A DNA stretch of 64,000 nucleotides, taken from assembly GCA_900315545.1 (NCBI GenBank), contig OMZM01000001.1, forward strand, positions 1 through 64,000, in the 5' to 3' direction. Positions within the stretch are counted from its first letter, which is position 1. Every line of letters starts with the position of its first letter. Of this stretch, positions 33,377 to 43,296 are shown in pieces. Made by a program: the position numbers and the translations under genes. Source of the DNA: an uncultured Prevotella sp. (GTDB lineage: Bacteria; Bacteroidota; Bacteroidia; Bacteroidales; Bacteroidaceae). The notes beneath the pieces are model-generated. The model did not search any database, had not been told where the DNA came from, and saw nothing but the letters and a program-made list of their open reading frames with translations.

Positions 33377-34642
33377 TTATAAACGTCCGTCTATTATCTC
33401 ACGATTGAGAATTCCTTTAACGTCGAATATAACGTGCTTTTCTTTCAAGCATCCCAATATATTAAAGTCCAAGAACTCATTATGAGCGACTGCCATTATA
33501 GCTGCATCATATTTCTCTTCAGGCAACTTATCTATAACCGGAATACCATATTCTTCATGAGCTATTTTAGAGTCCACCCATGGGTCATATACCGTAAGAT
33601 TAACATTATACTCCTTCAATGAATTATATATGTCTCTTACCTTTGTATTTCGAATATCCGTACAGTTTTCTTTGAAGCTTAAACCTAAAATAAGTATGTT
33701 TGATTTCAACACCTGAATACCTTTCTTAAGCATTAGCTTTATAGTTTCATTGGCGACATAATCACCCATGCTGTCATTCATGCGCCTGCCTGCCAAAATT
33801 ATTTCCGGATTATATCCATATCTCTGCGCACACTGCGCCAAATAATATGGATCTACACCTATACAATGACCTCCGACTAAACCTGGCTTAAATGGCAAGA
33901 AATTCCATTTTGTTGAAGCAGCAGCCAACACATCTTGGGTATCAATCCCCATCTTATTAAAAATCTTCGACAACTCATTTACGAAAGCAATATTTATATC
34001 TCTCTGCGAGTTCTCTATAACCTTTGAAGCTTCTGCTACCTTTATTGTTGATGCCTTATGAGTTCCAGCAGTTATGACACTCGCATAAACGTCATCAACA
34101 ACCTCTGCCACTTTAGGAGTAGAACCAGAAGTTACCTTCTTTATATTTTCTACTGTACGTTTCTTATCTCCAGGATTGATTCGTTCAGGAGAATAACCTG
34201 CATAAAAATCCACATTATATTTAAGCCCACTTACCTTTTCAACTACTGGGATACATTCATCCTCTGTTACGCCTGGATACACTGTTGATTCATACACTAC
34301 AATATCTCCCTTCGATAGAACCTTACCAACAGTTTCACTTGCCCGATACAAAGGTGTTAGATCTGGATTATTGTTTTCATCTACAGGCGTTGGCACCGCA
34401 ACTACATAGAAATTACAATCTTTGATACTGTCAAGAGTATCAGTACATATAAAACCATTCTTTACTGCAGATTGTAACAATTCATCATCGACCTCTAACG
34501 TTGAATCATGCCCTGCCATCAATGCATCTACACGCTTTTTGTTCAAATCAAACCCTACTGTCGGATACTTTGTTGAAAACAACCTGGCTAAAGGTAAACC
34601 TACATAACCAAGACCTATTACACATATTTTGATATCTTTCAT
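33377..34642 (-). CDS. UDP-sugar 6-dehydrogenase (TviB/WbpO type)
   Basis: Oxidises a UDP-N-acetylhexosamine to the uronic acid with two NAD. The 421 residues have the N-terminal NAD-binding GLGYVGLPLARLF, the middle AEASKVIENSQRDINIAFVNE, and the active-site block GLVGGHCIGVDPYYL with the catalytic Cys. SFKENCTDIRNTKV lies in the C-terminal domain. The variant residues (GGHCIGVDP) fit UDP-GlcNAc/GalNAc or ManNAc dehydrogenases and not UDP-glucose dehydrogenase. It supplies an acidic sugar to this polysaccharide. Confidence 0.9.
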   Translation of the reverse strand: MKDIKICVIGLGYVGLPLARLFSTKYPTVGFDLNKKRVDALMAGHDSTLEVDDELLQSAVKNGFICTDTLDSIKDCNFYVVAVPTPVDENNNPDLTPLYRASETVGKVLSKGDIVVYESTVYPGVTEDECIPVVEKVSGLKYNVDFYAGYSPERINPGDKKRTVENIKKVTSGSTPKVAEVVDDVYASVITAGTHKASTIKVAEASKVIENSQRDINIAFVNELSKIFNKMGIDTQDVLAAASTKWNFLPFKPGLVGGHCIGVDPYYLAQCAQRYGYNPEIILAGRRMNDSMGDYVANETIKLMLKKGIQVLKSNILILGLSFKENCTDIRNTKVRDIYNSLKEYNVNLTVYDPWVDSKIAHEEYGIPVIDKLPEEKYDAAIMAVAHNEFLDFNILGCLKEKHVIFDVKGILNREIIDGRL

Positions 34643-34690
34643 TTTATATTTATTTATTCTTTAACAACTATTCTTTCTGGATAATAGAAT

Positions 34691-35869
34691 TTATTTCATA
34701 AACCACAATGCAGGACGATAGAACTTATCCTCATCATAGTTCGTATCATATTCAAACTCATCATAAATATTATCACCTTGACGGTGTCCGTCTGTCAAGA
34801 ATGTCTTATATGGGTATAACGCATGCATCGTTGTTTGCCAACTATTATAAATTCTATAATATAGGAAGAAACATGTTACAATAATTATTAAGCCATAACT
34901 GTTAATCTTTCTCCTTTCAAGACAGACTTTGGGCAAAAAGCAAACCAACGGGACCATAAAGTACCAACTCATTCTACCTCCATTCTCTGACTTTACAAAT
35001 ACTAAAAGAATAGCACAGAAAATAAGAGACATATTCAAGAATATTATGTCTTTAGGGGTTTCCGGTATTTTCTTATAATTCTTCAATATAAAATAAAGGA
35101 AAAAACCAGCTTCCAACAAATATGCAATACGGAATCCTGATGCCTGGTTATATCCACCTGCTGCTACACGCGCATCATCGATAGCATCATACGTAGAGAA
35201 TAATCCTTGTGGGATTGGAGTCAAACCAATAAGGAAACATATTACCATGAACTGTATGACTGTTTCTATTTTAAATTTACGTATAGGTGGGAGAAAGTAT
35301 ATTGGCAAAAGCAACAATGCTGAATTGTGAAATGAATACGCTATAAACCATATTATAATAAAACGTTTAAAATCTCTTTTTATAACATATCTATATGATA
35401 ATGCTCCTACTGCACATCCCATAACCTGCCGCAGATAGGTAAACGTAAAGAAGAACCATAGTCCTAAAAACAATATTATTGTAAATGGAACATTATCAGA
35501 ATAATCTTTAAATGAACGTATCAACAAAAAATATGCAGTTATTGTTGTTACAAAAATAAAGATATATCTATTATAGGTTATGTATGACAATAATGCACAC
35601 CATGTTCCATAACCGAACTCCGTATCATAATATTCAAAAGACTCTGAAGTCCAAGGATTGTCTCCTGCTCGTGTTACATCCGCCATTCTGTCAAACAATT
35701 CGGCATAGATGTAACGGTCGTAACCTCCAAACATGTCGGAAAGTGCTACAAATAACCCAAGTCCAGCAAGATACCATGTTGATACCATTGCCTGATATTT
35801 CTTTTCTGACGATAATGTTGTATACATCATCGCAACAGCAAAACCAAATATTAATATATATATAAACAT
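34691..35869 (-). CDS. EpsG-family polysaccharide polymerase (Wzy-like)
   Basis: A 392-residue membrane protein with about ten hydrophobic segments. SDMFGGYDRYIYAELFD, GTWCALLSYITYNRYIFI and FTFTYLRQVMGCAVGALS fit the EpsG family, including the GGxDxxxY and the RQ-x(n)-A features. Expected to polymerise repeat units at the periplasmic face. The C-terminal 60 residues are hydrophilic (ALYPYKTFLTDGHRQGDN...). An ABC-2 exporter is encoded in the same locus, which normally does not need such a polymerase. Confidence 0.8.
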   Translation of the reverse strand: MFIYILIFGFAVAMMYTTLSSEKKYQAMVSTWYLAGLGLFVALSDMFGGYDRYIYAELFDRMADVTRAGDNPWTSESFEYYDTEFGYGTWCALLSYITYNRYIFIFVTTITAYFLLIRSFKDYSDNVPFTIILFLGLWFFFTFTYLRQVMGCAVGALSYRYVIKRDFKRFIIIWFIAYSFHNSALLLLPIYFLPPIRKFKIETVIQFMVICFLIGLTPIPQGLFSTYDAIDDARVAAGGYNQASGFRIAYLLEAGFFLYFILKNYKKIPETPKDIIFLNMSLIFCAILLVFVKSENGGRMSWYFMVPLVCFLPKVCLERRKINSYGLIIIVTCFFLYYRIYNSWQTTMHALYPYKTFLTDGHRQGDNIYDEFEYDTNYDEDKFYRPALWFMK

Positions 35870-35903
35870 TCAACTATCTCCTATATTTATTCTTTTTGTG
35901 AAT

Positions 35904-36188
35904 TTACTGCAAAATTTTCTTTTGAACAATATAAACATATTTATTTAATATTGGAACAGAAATAACTACAACTACTCCAATAAATATAAATATCAACAAA
36001 GATTGATATTCCATACATACGTGATTGCTTATAAAAACAACATAAAGTATCATAGCCCAAAAATGTACGCCAATTATTGCCAGACCATTTCTACTAATAT
36101 ATTGCAATGGGACAAAGATAATATTAAATACTTTTCCACTATACTTTCCTATAATTTCAAATACAAAAATAGTTATATATATATGCAA
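35904..36188 (-). pseudogene. C-terminal remnant of an acyltransferase-3 family membrane protein
   Basis: The 94 residues hold three hydrophobic segments. LQYISRNGLAIIGVHFWAMIL matches the late block (xYIGxNSLxIxxxHxxx) of acyltransferase-3 proteins, which acetylate surface glycans. The first two thirds, including the catalytic His, are absent. The fragment starts abruptly after very AT-rich sequence. With the BRO fragment upstream it marks a recombination scar. Confidence 0.55.
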
Positions 36189-36260
36189 ATCACAAGTAAT
36201 GCAAAGCCCTTTACATTGTCTATATATACTAATCTATGTCCCATGCTGTTACCCAAACTT

Positions 36261-36551
36261 TTAAGTTCTATCTATGTATAGCACGCATTCTGCATCAAGT
36301 GCATCTGCCGCACGCAACTTGCCATCGGGTGCTTGGAATCTGAACTCGTGAGTGGCACTCACGAGTTGAATGCCATCTTTGTTGAGTTTCTTTTTCAACC
36401 ATCTCCAGTAGTTTCCTGCTTTAACGTAGTCATCCTCGTTATTGATGGCACGTACGATATCAGTGGCTGAGAACCACCACTTACTGTGTTCCTCATCCCA
36501 CACGGCACGTACCTCACGGTCATTGAAAAAACGTATTGACTTCTTGTTCAT
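36261..36551 (-). pseudogene. Truncated BRO-N domain protein
   Basis: The 96 residues match the BRO-N domain of phage antirepressor-like proteins: FFNDREVRAVWDEEHSKWWFSATDIVRAI, then YWRWLKKKLNKDGIQLV and QAPDGKLRAADALDAECVL. In Bacteroidales relatives the protein runs on to about 270 residues after this point; here it ends in YIDRT. A mobile gene remnant within the polysaccharide locus. The start at 36551 looks intact. Confidence 0.65.
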
Positions 36552-36581
36552 ACTACGTTTATTTCAGGATGTTCTTGTTTC

Positions 36582-37604
36582 CTACATCCATGTTTCCTTG
36601 TATTCTGCCTTGTTTAGCATGGCGGCGCGGAGGGCGAAGCCGCTGTGATACATTTTGTCGTCGCGCACCAGCGTTACTTTCTTTGCGTTTGACAGTACAA
36701 AATAGTCGACAAACGACTTCATATAGGTTTTCTTGCTGGCGTCGTATGTGAAGCCCATGTGCACCACGTCGCCCGGTATGACGTAGACGTATGGCAGTAT
36801 TGACAGGCGGTTGAGGAACATTGTGCTGTCCGATGTTACCAGTATTTTCTCGTTTTCCGATGTCTGGTGCTGCTTTTCTATTACGCTCATGCATCGCTGT
36901 ATGTATGCCTCGCGCTCGTTTTCGGGCAGAATCTCGCCGCCTTCCCTGAAGTCTCCGAGCAACTGGCGGAAGCGGAATACGATGGCGCTGTACTGCTTCG
37001 CGCCGCCAAGCTGAGCTACGTGGTAGTCGGCTTGTTCCTTCAGGTCTGGCGTCAGCTTGAAAAGTTCGCGGAACAGCGTGCCGTAGTTCTCATCGCCGGA
37101 GTACATATTTGTGTAAACATGTATCTGCTCATAGTTTTTTTTCAGATACCACCGCAGTATCCGTTTCTGCACTTTCGGTTGCCGGCGGTCTTCTATGCGG
37201 TGATAAGTCAGTATGGTGCAGGGATATACGCGCTCAGCATCGTAGCATATCTGGTCTTCCTCTATGCGCCAGTCGTATTGGTTTGGCTCGAGATAGTCTG
37301 CCAGTTGCGGCGTTTCAAAGTAGACTTTAAACTTCAGTCCCTGTCGCTTGCACTCGTCGTAGACCGACACGATGCCGCGCAGTCGGTCTGACAGTCCGCC
37401 AGAGAATGTCGTGTCGTTGCGCACCATCAGTATCACTGTCTTTCCACCGTCGCTGCCGACAGGCTTGCCTGCCGCCAGCTGTCGGTATGTGGGCAGCAGT
37501 TGTCGGCGACGACATATAAAATTGTGTATTATAATTGGTATATAGTACAATCGCGAGTATAGCCTGTATGGCAGCGATAGAATGTTTTTTACGATTGGTT
37601 TCAT
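36582..37604 (-). CDS. Putative glycosyltransferase with a GGLSDRLRG motif
   Basis: A 340-residue protein. After a basic N-terminus with hydrophobic residues comes ILMVRNDTTFSGGLSDRLRG. The GG(x)SDRLRG loop resembles the donor-binding region of fucosyltransferase-related GT-B enzymes (NodZ/FUT8/GT11-like). ILVTSDSTMFLNRL later and FVDYFVLSNAKKVTLVRDDKMYHSGFALRAA near the end match the ending SxF/SxxA motifs of that fold. It lies between GT2 genes and is probably a repeat-unit glycosyltransferase. The sugar is not fixed. Confidence 0.6.
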   Translation of the reverse strand: MKPIVKNILSLPYRLYSRLYYIPIIIHNFICRRRQLLPTYRQLAAGKPVGSDGGKTVILMVRNDTTFSGGLSDRLRGIVSVYDECKRQGLKFKVYFETPQLADYLEPNQYDWRIEEDQICYDAERVYPCTILTYHRIEDRRQPKVQKRILRWYLKKNYEQIHVYTNMYSGDENYGTLFRELFKLTPDLKEQADYHVAQLGGAKQYSAIVFRFRQLLGDFREGGEILPENEREAYIQRCMSVIEKQHQTSENEKILVTSDSTMFLNRLSILPYVYVIPGDVVHMGFTYDASKKTYMKSFVDYFVLSNAKKVTLVRDDKMYHSGFALRAAMLNKAEYKETWM

Positions 37605-37614
37605 CTTTGTCTTC

Positions 37615-38592
37615 TTACCTTTTTAGTGCCCGTTTCAGCCTTATATATGCCGCGAACATGCCGAGCATAAGTCCCTCTCGGTTTGCCAGTGCAATGAAAG
37701 CGTCTACCTTCAGCCTTCCCACAGGCGACAGCGGATAGAGCCCCATCCCCCTATACTCGGCAATATATTTCCTTACAGTCCTGACATTGTCAAACCGCAG
37801 CATCGTGAAAATATGTGCAGCCACGTCGAAGTTCAGTTCCTTGCGCAGGAAAGCCCTCTTCCGCTCGCTCTCGGCAGCCAGCATGTCGCCGTACAGAATG
37901 TTGTAGACCTTAAAGGTATCGCTGTTTGCCTTCACCCTGTCGCGCAGACGGCGACTGCAAGATATTGAGTTGACATTCCTCCTGTTATAGTAATACCCCA
38001 CCTCCGGCAGTGCGATGACCTTGCCAAAGCCGGCTATAGTCTGTATGTTGAAGCATGCATCCTCTATGTGCCTGATGCCGTCGGGAAACCTCCTGTCGCC
38101 TATCGATTCGCGCCTGTAGATGTTGTTCCACAGATACTTTCCGCCGCCGGCACTCAGAAAATCATAGCCCGTAAACCGCTTCTCGCTCTTGACAAGACAC
38201 GTTTTCTTCTCCGTCTTCGGATAAAGCGAGACATAGCTGAACGCCAGCAGGTCTGCATCTTTCTCAGCCTCTACAATCTCACGCAGGCGGCACACAATCT
38301 TCGTCTCAATCATGTCGTCGGCATCAACAAACCACACATAGTCCGCCCTTGCATTATCCAAGCCCCTGTTTCTTGCTGTTGCAGGCCCAGCGTTCTCCTG
38401 CCTGAAAAGGAAAACATTGTCATATTCCCCTGCAAACCGTGCAGCAATGTCAGCGCTGCCGTCCCTGCTGCCGTCGTCAACCATTATAATCTCAAACTCC
38501 TGACGTGGCAGTCCGCAATGCAAAATCCTCTCGACACACGACTGAACGTATGCCTCACAATTATACATCGGTATGACAAAAGACACAAACAT
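37615..38592 (-). CDS. GT2-family glycosyltransferase
   Basis: A 325-residue GT-A enzyme: SFVIPMYNCEAYVQSCVERIL, IIMVDDGSRDGSADI, and ADYVWFVDADDMIETKIV with the DADD metal site. RFPDGIRHIEDACF carries the ED catalytic-base region. Composition is GC-richer than the next genes. Ten bases separate it from the GGLSDRLRG gene downstream. The gap upstream holds 22-bp repeats. Confidence 0.88.
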   Translation of the reverse strand: MFVSFVIPMYNCEAYVQSCVERILHCGLPRQEFEIIMVDDGSRDGSADIAARFAGEYDNVFLFRQENAGPATARNRGLDNARADYVWFVDADDMIETKIVCRLREIVEAEKDADLLAFSYVSLYPKTEKKTCLVKSEKRFTGYDFLSAGGGKYLWNNIYRRESIGDRRFPDGIRHIEDACFNIQTIAGFGKVIALPEVGYYYNRRNVNSISCSRRLRDRVKANSDTFKVYNILYGDMLAAESERKRAFLRKELNFDVAAHIFTMLRFDNVRTVRKYIAEYRGMGLYPLSPVGRLKVDAFIALANREGLMLGMFAAYIRLKRALKR

Positions 38593-38675
38593 ATAACTAT
38601 TTCTATATCAGACCGTTAACTCCTTTCCTCCCCGCTGCAAGTTACAAAACGCGCCATGCAGTTTCAGTAAGCCTC

Positions 38676-38763
38676 TTACAAACCCTCTGTAACACCGTGA
38701 CAAGCAACCTGTAACATCGTGACAGACCATCTGTAACAGGATTACAAGCCACTTGTAAAATTT
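38676..38763 (-). repeat. Four tandem 22-bp palindromic repeats (TTACA-N8-TGTAA type), locus B
   Basis: Units of exactly 22 bp start at 38676, 38698, 38720 and 38742. All carry TTACA or TGACA at the left and TGTAA thirteen bases in. Degenerate units may flank both ends (38654 and 38764). They match the units at 22502-22611. The 230-bp gap between two GT2 genes (38593-38822) holds this array and no gene. Confidence 0.8.
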
Positions 38764-38822
38764 CTGTAAAATGGTATCTGTTGTTGTTGTTTACCATCAT
38801 CACACGTCCCATGCACTGACAT

Positions 38823-39794
38823 TCAGCACATTACGGACCTTAGGTTTAGAAACAACAAAATAATTCTCTTTTTCCAATTATATGGTTTAAGACTGACAGG
38901 ATATAGACCCAACTCTGTCATCTTGTCTATAACATTGTTATTAATGCCAAGTGGTTTCCATTGTTTTCTATTGAGATATAGCGTTAAAAGCAATCCAAAC
39001 AAGACATTATGAGCCCTATTTCTAACAACAGCACATAGTTCGGCATTGTCAGAATATTTTTCAGCAAGTCTTATAAAAGACTGATATACTAGAAGTTCAT
39101 CACACATATATTTTGTCTTGCGTTCTACATTTATAGATGTAGTTACAGTATTATCATGATATATATATAAATATGGTATATGCTCTGTAAAAACAACACT
39201 CTTAGCAACAGCCATCATCCTATAAGTAAACTCTACATCCTCGTGTGTCATTCCACCTCTGAAAAATAATTCATTATCTTTTATCATTTTCAGTCTTACG
39301 AACATTGAACATACAGAAGAAGGGCTATATCCTTTTACTATTGCATCAGTTCCGGATATTTCTTCATATAGGGGAAGACTATCATGCTTACAACTTACAT
39401 TTATAAATTGTCCTTTTTCTGTAACTTCTTTAAGGTAAAACGCCAGCACTTCTATTCCCTTATGACTTCTTAGTTCTTCTATTGCCTTTTCAAACTCGGA
39501 AGAATCAATCTTGTCGTCTGCATCTACAAACCAGACATATTCGCCTTCACTGTTTTTCAATCCCGCGTTTCTCGCATACGCAGCTCCAAGATTTTCTTGC
39601 TCTATATATTTGAAATTATCATTATTCGCTATATATGGGTCTACAATATCCTTGCTTTTATCGGTCGAGCCGTCATTTACAATAATAACCTCGTAATCCT
39701 CTTTATTCAGATTTATATGAAGGATAGAGTCTAAACAATCTGAAATATATTTTTCAGAATTGTACATCGGAATGATTATGCTTAGTCTAAACAT
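38823..39794 (-). CDS. GT2-family glycosyltransferase
   Basis: A 323-residue GT-A enzyme: SIIIPMYNSEKYISDCLDSIL, IIVNDGSTDKSKDI, YVWFVDADDKIDSSEF (DADD metal site) and GGMTHEDVEFTYRM with the catalytic-base ED. The C-terminus is basic with a hydrophobic end (RIILLFLNLR). It is paralogous to the gene at 37615-38592 in layout. Three bases separate it from the GT2 gene upstream. Confidence 0.9.
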   Translation of the reverse strand: MFRLSIIIPMYNSEKYISDCLDSILHINLNKEDYEVIIVNDGSTDKSKDIVDPYIANNDNFKYIEQENLGAAYARNAGLKNSEGEYVWFVDADDKIDSSEFEKAIEELRSHKGIEVLAFYLKEVTEKGQFINVSCKHDSLPLYEEISGTDAIVKGYSPSSVCSMFVRLKMIKDNELFFRGGMTHEDVEFTYRMMAVAKSVVFTEHIPYLYIYHDNTVTTSINVERKTKYMCDELLVYQSFIRLAEKYSDNAELCAVVRNRAHNVLFGLLLTLYLNRKQWKPLGINNNVIDKMTELGLYPVSLKPYNWKKRIILLFLNLRSVMC

Positions 39795-39797
39795 ATA

Positions 39798-40637
39798 CTA
39801 TTTCTTCTCTGATAATCTTACGGGATATTCCTTTATCCATCCTCTATTCAGTGTTATCAACTTCATTAAGATGACAACTACTGTATATATATACTTCCTT
39901 ATTTTAGCATAACTCAGCGTATAGAAAAGCGAGTGATAATAGTCCTTTTCTCCCATGAATGTCCTGTAATCATCAAGAACTCTTGGGAGAAGTAAATTAT
40001 TTATTAAATTGTTTTTCAATTCTATGTCGCCATCCTTATTTGAACTTGTACAACTTATTCCTGTAACGTCAAATATAGCAACAAAAACATCTACCTTTCT
40101 ATAGCTGGCATTTTCTTTAATTATATGGTACATAAAGAAATCTCGGTCTCCCATAATCTTATATCTCTCATCATACTTATAGACATCGAATAGAGTTTTC
40201 TTTATAAAAGACACAGGGTGCAGCAATGTGCCCGTCAGCATATATGACACCGTAACCTTATCAGGCGAGAGTCTTATATTTCCCGCCGATGTATACATAT
40301 TTCCACAGACGATATCTTCTGTGAAGTTGTGTGCAAAGACCTTTTCCAGCACATCTTTATCGCATAGATAGTCGCCGGAATTAAGAAACTGCGTATATTC
40401 TCCATGCGCAACGGCTACGCCCTTGTTCATGGCATTATAAATGCCTTTATCTTTCTCGCTTACCCAGTAATCTATCTTGTCTGCATACTCCTTTATTACA
40501 TCAACGCTACCATCCGTACTGCCACCATCTATAATTATGTACTCAAAATCGCGATACGTCTGACCGACAACACTCTCTATCGTCTGTCGCAAACCATCAC
40601 GATTGTTATAATTTATAGTTATTACTGATAACTTCAT
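39798..40637 (-). CDS. GT2-family glycosyltransferase, WfgS-like subtype
   Basis: A 279-residue GT-A enzyme. SVITINYNNRDGLRQTIESV, YIIIDGGSTDGSVDVI and KDKGIYNAMNKGVA are hallmarks of a GT2 subtype common in O-antigen loci, where the DxD region reads FLNSGDYL. GDRDFFMY holds the catalytic-base Asp. It is closely related in layout to the gene immediately upstream (40649-41488), suggesting duplication. Confidence 0.88.
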   Translation of the reverse strand: MKLSVITINYNNRDGLRQTIESVVGQTYRDFEYIIIDGGSTDGSVDVIKEYADKIDYWVSEKDKGIYNAMNKGVAVAHGEYTQFLNSGDYLCDKDVLEKVFAHNFTEDIVCGNMYTSAGNIRLSPDKVTVSYMLTGTLLHPVSFIKKTLFDVYKYDERYKIMGDRDFFMYHIIKENASYRKVDVFVAIFDVTGISCTSSNKDGDIELKNNLINNLLLPRVLDDYRTFMGEKDYYHSLFYTLSYAKIRKYIYTVVVILMKLITLNRGWIKEYPVRLSEKK

Positions 40638-40648
40638 CTATTACTATA

Positions 40649-41488
40649 TTATTTTAATGTCCGTATCCATTCACTTTTCAGCCACAGGTTCATGACTTTA
40701 AGAATACATACATTCACTTTATATATTATTTTCTTCACTGGCGGTATCTTTTCTATTGTTGTGAACATCTGCCTGTATGGGGTGCAGCCAAAAACATAAT
40801 CCTCGTAGTCTGCAAGCACACGCTCTGGGAAGCATTTCTTCAGTTCCTCCAGAACTTCTTTCTGCGAAACATCTCTGCTTGTCGTACTGACACCACCGGT
40901 CTCGAAACGTGCTACTACCAATGGGACATGCTTGTATGTGGCATTACGGAATACCAGCTCATGCATGAAAAACTTCCAGTCGGCAGCACTCCGCATGGTC
41001 TCATCATAGGGATGTTCCCTTAACAATCGGGTCTTTATAAAACTCGCTTGGTGATACAAAGTGTGCTTATAAAACGTCCGCATGGTCACGGTGTCTGGAT
41101 TGGGACATATATTGTTCTCTCCATAGCACAAATCGCCACATACGATATCTTCTTTGCCCAAACATGTCTGCATGTTGGCTAAGACATCATCACGATAAAG
41201 CTCATCGCCGGAATTGATGAAGAGACAATAATCGCCATTTGCCATCCTCACGCCCTTGTTCATAGCCTCATAGATACCGCTGTCTGTCTCAGAAATATAC
41301 TTGAATGATATTTGCTTCTGCCTTATTTCATGTTCTTTTGCTTCTATAATTTCGCGACTGCCATCAGTACTGTTACCGTCTACAATGACGTATTCAAAAT
41401 CTGTGAGAGTCTGCTTTTGTACACTTTCGATAGTCTTCTGCAAACCGTCAGAATGATTGTAGTTTATCGTTATTACAGTAACTTTCAT
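40649..41488 (-). CDS. GT2-family glycosyltransferase, WfgS-like subtype
   Basis: A 279-residue enzyme, the same length as its downstream neighbour. TVITINYNHSDGLQKTIESV, YVIVDGNSTDGSREII, DSGIYEAMNKGVRMANG and LFINSGDELYRDD show the same subtype; AADWKFFMHEL is the base region. Both enzymes probably act on similar acceptors with different donors. Eleven bases separate the two genes. Confidence 0.88.
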   Translation of the reverse strand: MKVTVITINYNHSDGLQKTIESVQKQTLTDFEYVIVDGNSTDGSREIIEAKEHEIRQKQISFKYISETDSGIYEAMNKGVRMANGDYCLFINSGDELYRDDVLANMQTCLGKEDIVCGDLCYGENNICPNPDTVTMRTFYKHTLYHQASFIKTRLLREHPYDETMRSAADWKFFMHELVFRNATYKHVPLVVARFETGGVSTTSRDVSQKEVLEELKKCFPERVLADYEDYVFGCTPYRQMFTTIEKIPPVKKIIYKVNVCILKVMNLWLKSEWIRTLK

Positions 41489-41497
41489 TCCTAAACA

Positions 41498-42412
41498 CTA
41501 CATTATTGTATGATATGAAATAGACAATATGTCTTTTTTGCTAAAAACATTACTCCTTACGACTTCTTTCAGACATTGTAGTTTTTGAGAAATCGATAAG
41601 TTTTTCATTGTAGAAATCAATGTCGTTTTATTATATATCGGAAGATAGTCATGCACTTCTTTTCTATAGAATCTTCCAAACTCATCATTTATCTCATTTT
41701 CAGGAACATTATTCCTCAGCCACTCTGCAAACATCAGACGCGCTTTTGTTTTTTCTGTGCCAAGGCTTGAGTCTGAAGAAATATTTATGCCACTGTTACG
41801 AAATCTTACAAGATGTTCCTGACTTGTAACAACACCATTCCCAGACATCATCAGTGCTGTCGCATCGTCAGAAGCCCACGCCTTAGGGAAGTTTACGAAA
41901 CCACCTTTGTTGACAAGCGCTTCGCGCCTGAAGATATATTGTGGTATTCCGCCTTTCATTCCGTGCAACATGTGATAATAAAACTCTACTGAAGAAAGAT
42001 ATTGCTTATAACACCTGTCAATAGCTAAAATCTCATTATTACTGTTCACCTGCAAGACCCTTGCACGGAAAATGTCCACGCTTGGGTATTCCCAAATTAA
42101 AGGAACAAAAGTCTTGAGAAACTCTGGCGCATATAAATCATCATCGGTGGCAAGTATTACATATTCTCCTTCAGCATAGCTCAGGCACTTGTTCCATTGC
42201 CCAACCAAATCGTGTCCGCCAATGTTTTTTTCGTTCCTGAAATAAGATATACGTTCATCCTTGTAGCCCGACACAATCCCCTCAATGTCTTCTGGCGAGC
42301 AATCATCTACAACTATCAGCTCAAAGTCAGAGTATGTCTGACTTAATATACTTTGCATAGCCTGCTGAAGATAAGTAGCCTTATATGCCGGAAGAACAAA
42401 GGAGAATTTCAT
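41498..42412 (-). CDS. GT2-family glycosyltransferase
   Basis: A 304-residue GT-A enzyme: SFVLPAYKATYLQQAMQSIL, LIVVDDCSPEDIEGIV, VILATDDDLYAPEFLKTF with the TDDD metal site, and KAWASDDATALMM, the probable base region. It overlaps the upstream GT2 gene by 4 bp. The rest is helical with no membrane segment. Confidence 0.88.
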   Translation of the reverse strand: MKFSFVLPAYKATYLQQAMQSILSQTYSDFELIVVDDCSPEDIEGIVSGYKDERISYFRNEKNIGGHDLVGQWNKCLSYAEGEYVILATDDDLYAPEFLKTFVPLIWEYPSVDIFRARVLQVNSNNEILAIDRCYKQYLSSVEFYYHMLHGMKGGIPQYIFRREALVNKGGFVNFPKAWASDDATALMMSGNGVVTSQEHLVRFRNSGINISSDSSLGTEKTKARLMFAEWLRNNVPENEINDEFGRFYRKEVHDYLPIYNKTTLISTMKNLSISQKLQCLKEVVRSNVFSKKDILSISYHTIM

Positions 42413-43296
42413 CTTTTTCGCTTTATTCTTTTAACGATATCAGAGAGAATGATGAAAGGATACAAAATGGCATAGCCTAATCGGAAAACCTTTGACGAGA
42501 ACAATATATCATGTTTGTTCTGATTCATTATACGTTGCTCCCTTTCCAGAATGACTTTCATAAAATCCTGGTATGTCTCGTCGGTTAGACTTAATCCACG
42601 CCTCATACATGCATTACGCCGTACCTCCAAGTTCCAGAACCATGTGCGGAACCAATTGCTTGTAACAGCCGTTGCCACACCCTGTCTGTATTTATATGTA
42701 AATTCATTCAGAACGTAAATATCTCCAACTTCTTCCATCTTGAAGTATAGGTCTTGATCTACTCCTGCCATTATATATGCAGATATGCCTTCTGTCTTGT
42801 CATAATATGATTTCTTGAACGTAGCCAAGTTCATTGCTCCGTACCATCGATATGTATAAAAAGATTCACCTTCTTGCAAACTCAATAATTTATTTTCACC
42901 ATTTATATTCATTTCAGTGTCGCAACTATAGCACCGTGAATATACGATAGAAACTTCCGGGTGTTCCTCATGCACTTTTACCATTTTCTCCAAAGCATCT
43001 GGCATCAGTACATCGTCAGGATCTAAAAAGCCACATATTTCCCCATGTACCTTCTCTACGCATCTTCTTTTAGTATATCCACATCCCCTATTTATGTCAT
43101 TATATACAATATGGAAGCGTGAGTCCGCACTATACTCGCTGTATATTTCTTTTGAATTATCCGTAGAAAAATCATCTACTATGATAATCTCCCAATTATG
43201 ATAAGTCTGATTCAGAACGCTATCTATTGCTTCTTTAAGATAGCAGCCATTATTATAGTTGGCAATAAGGACCGAAAACAGTTTATTTTCTATCAT
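42409..43296 (-). CDS. GT2-family glycosyltransferase
   Basis: A 295-residue GT-A enzyme: SVLIANYNNGCYLKEAIDSVL, IIIVDDFSTDNSKEI, GFLDPDDVLMPDALEKM (DPDD metal site) and MAGVDQDLYFKM as the likely base region. A C-terminal hydrophobic segment (LGYAILYPFIILSDIV) may attach it to the membrane. It overlaps the upstream GT2 gene by 14 bp. Confidence 0.88.
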   Translation of the reverse strand: MIENKLFSVLIANYNNGCYLKEAIDSVLNQTYHNWEIIIVDDFSTDNSKEIYSEYSADSRFHIVYNDINRGCGYTKRRCVEKVHGEICGFLDPDDVLMPDALEKMVKVHEEHPEVSIVYSRCYSCDTEMNINGENKLLSLQEGESFYTYRWYGAMNLATFKKSYYDKTEGISAYIMAGVDQDLYFKMEEVGDIYVLNEFTYKYRQGVATAVTSNWFRTWFWNLEVRRNACMRRGLSLTDETYQDFMKVILEREQRIMNQNKHDILFSSKVFRLGYAILYPFIILSDIVKRIKRKR

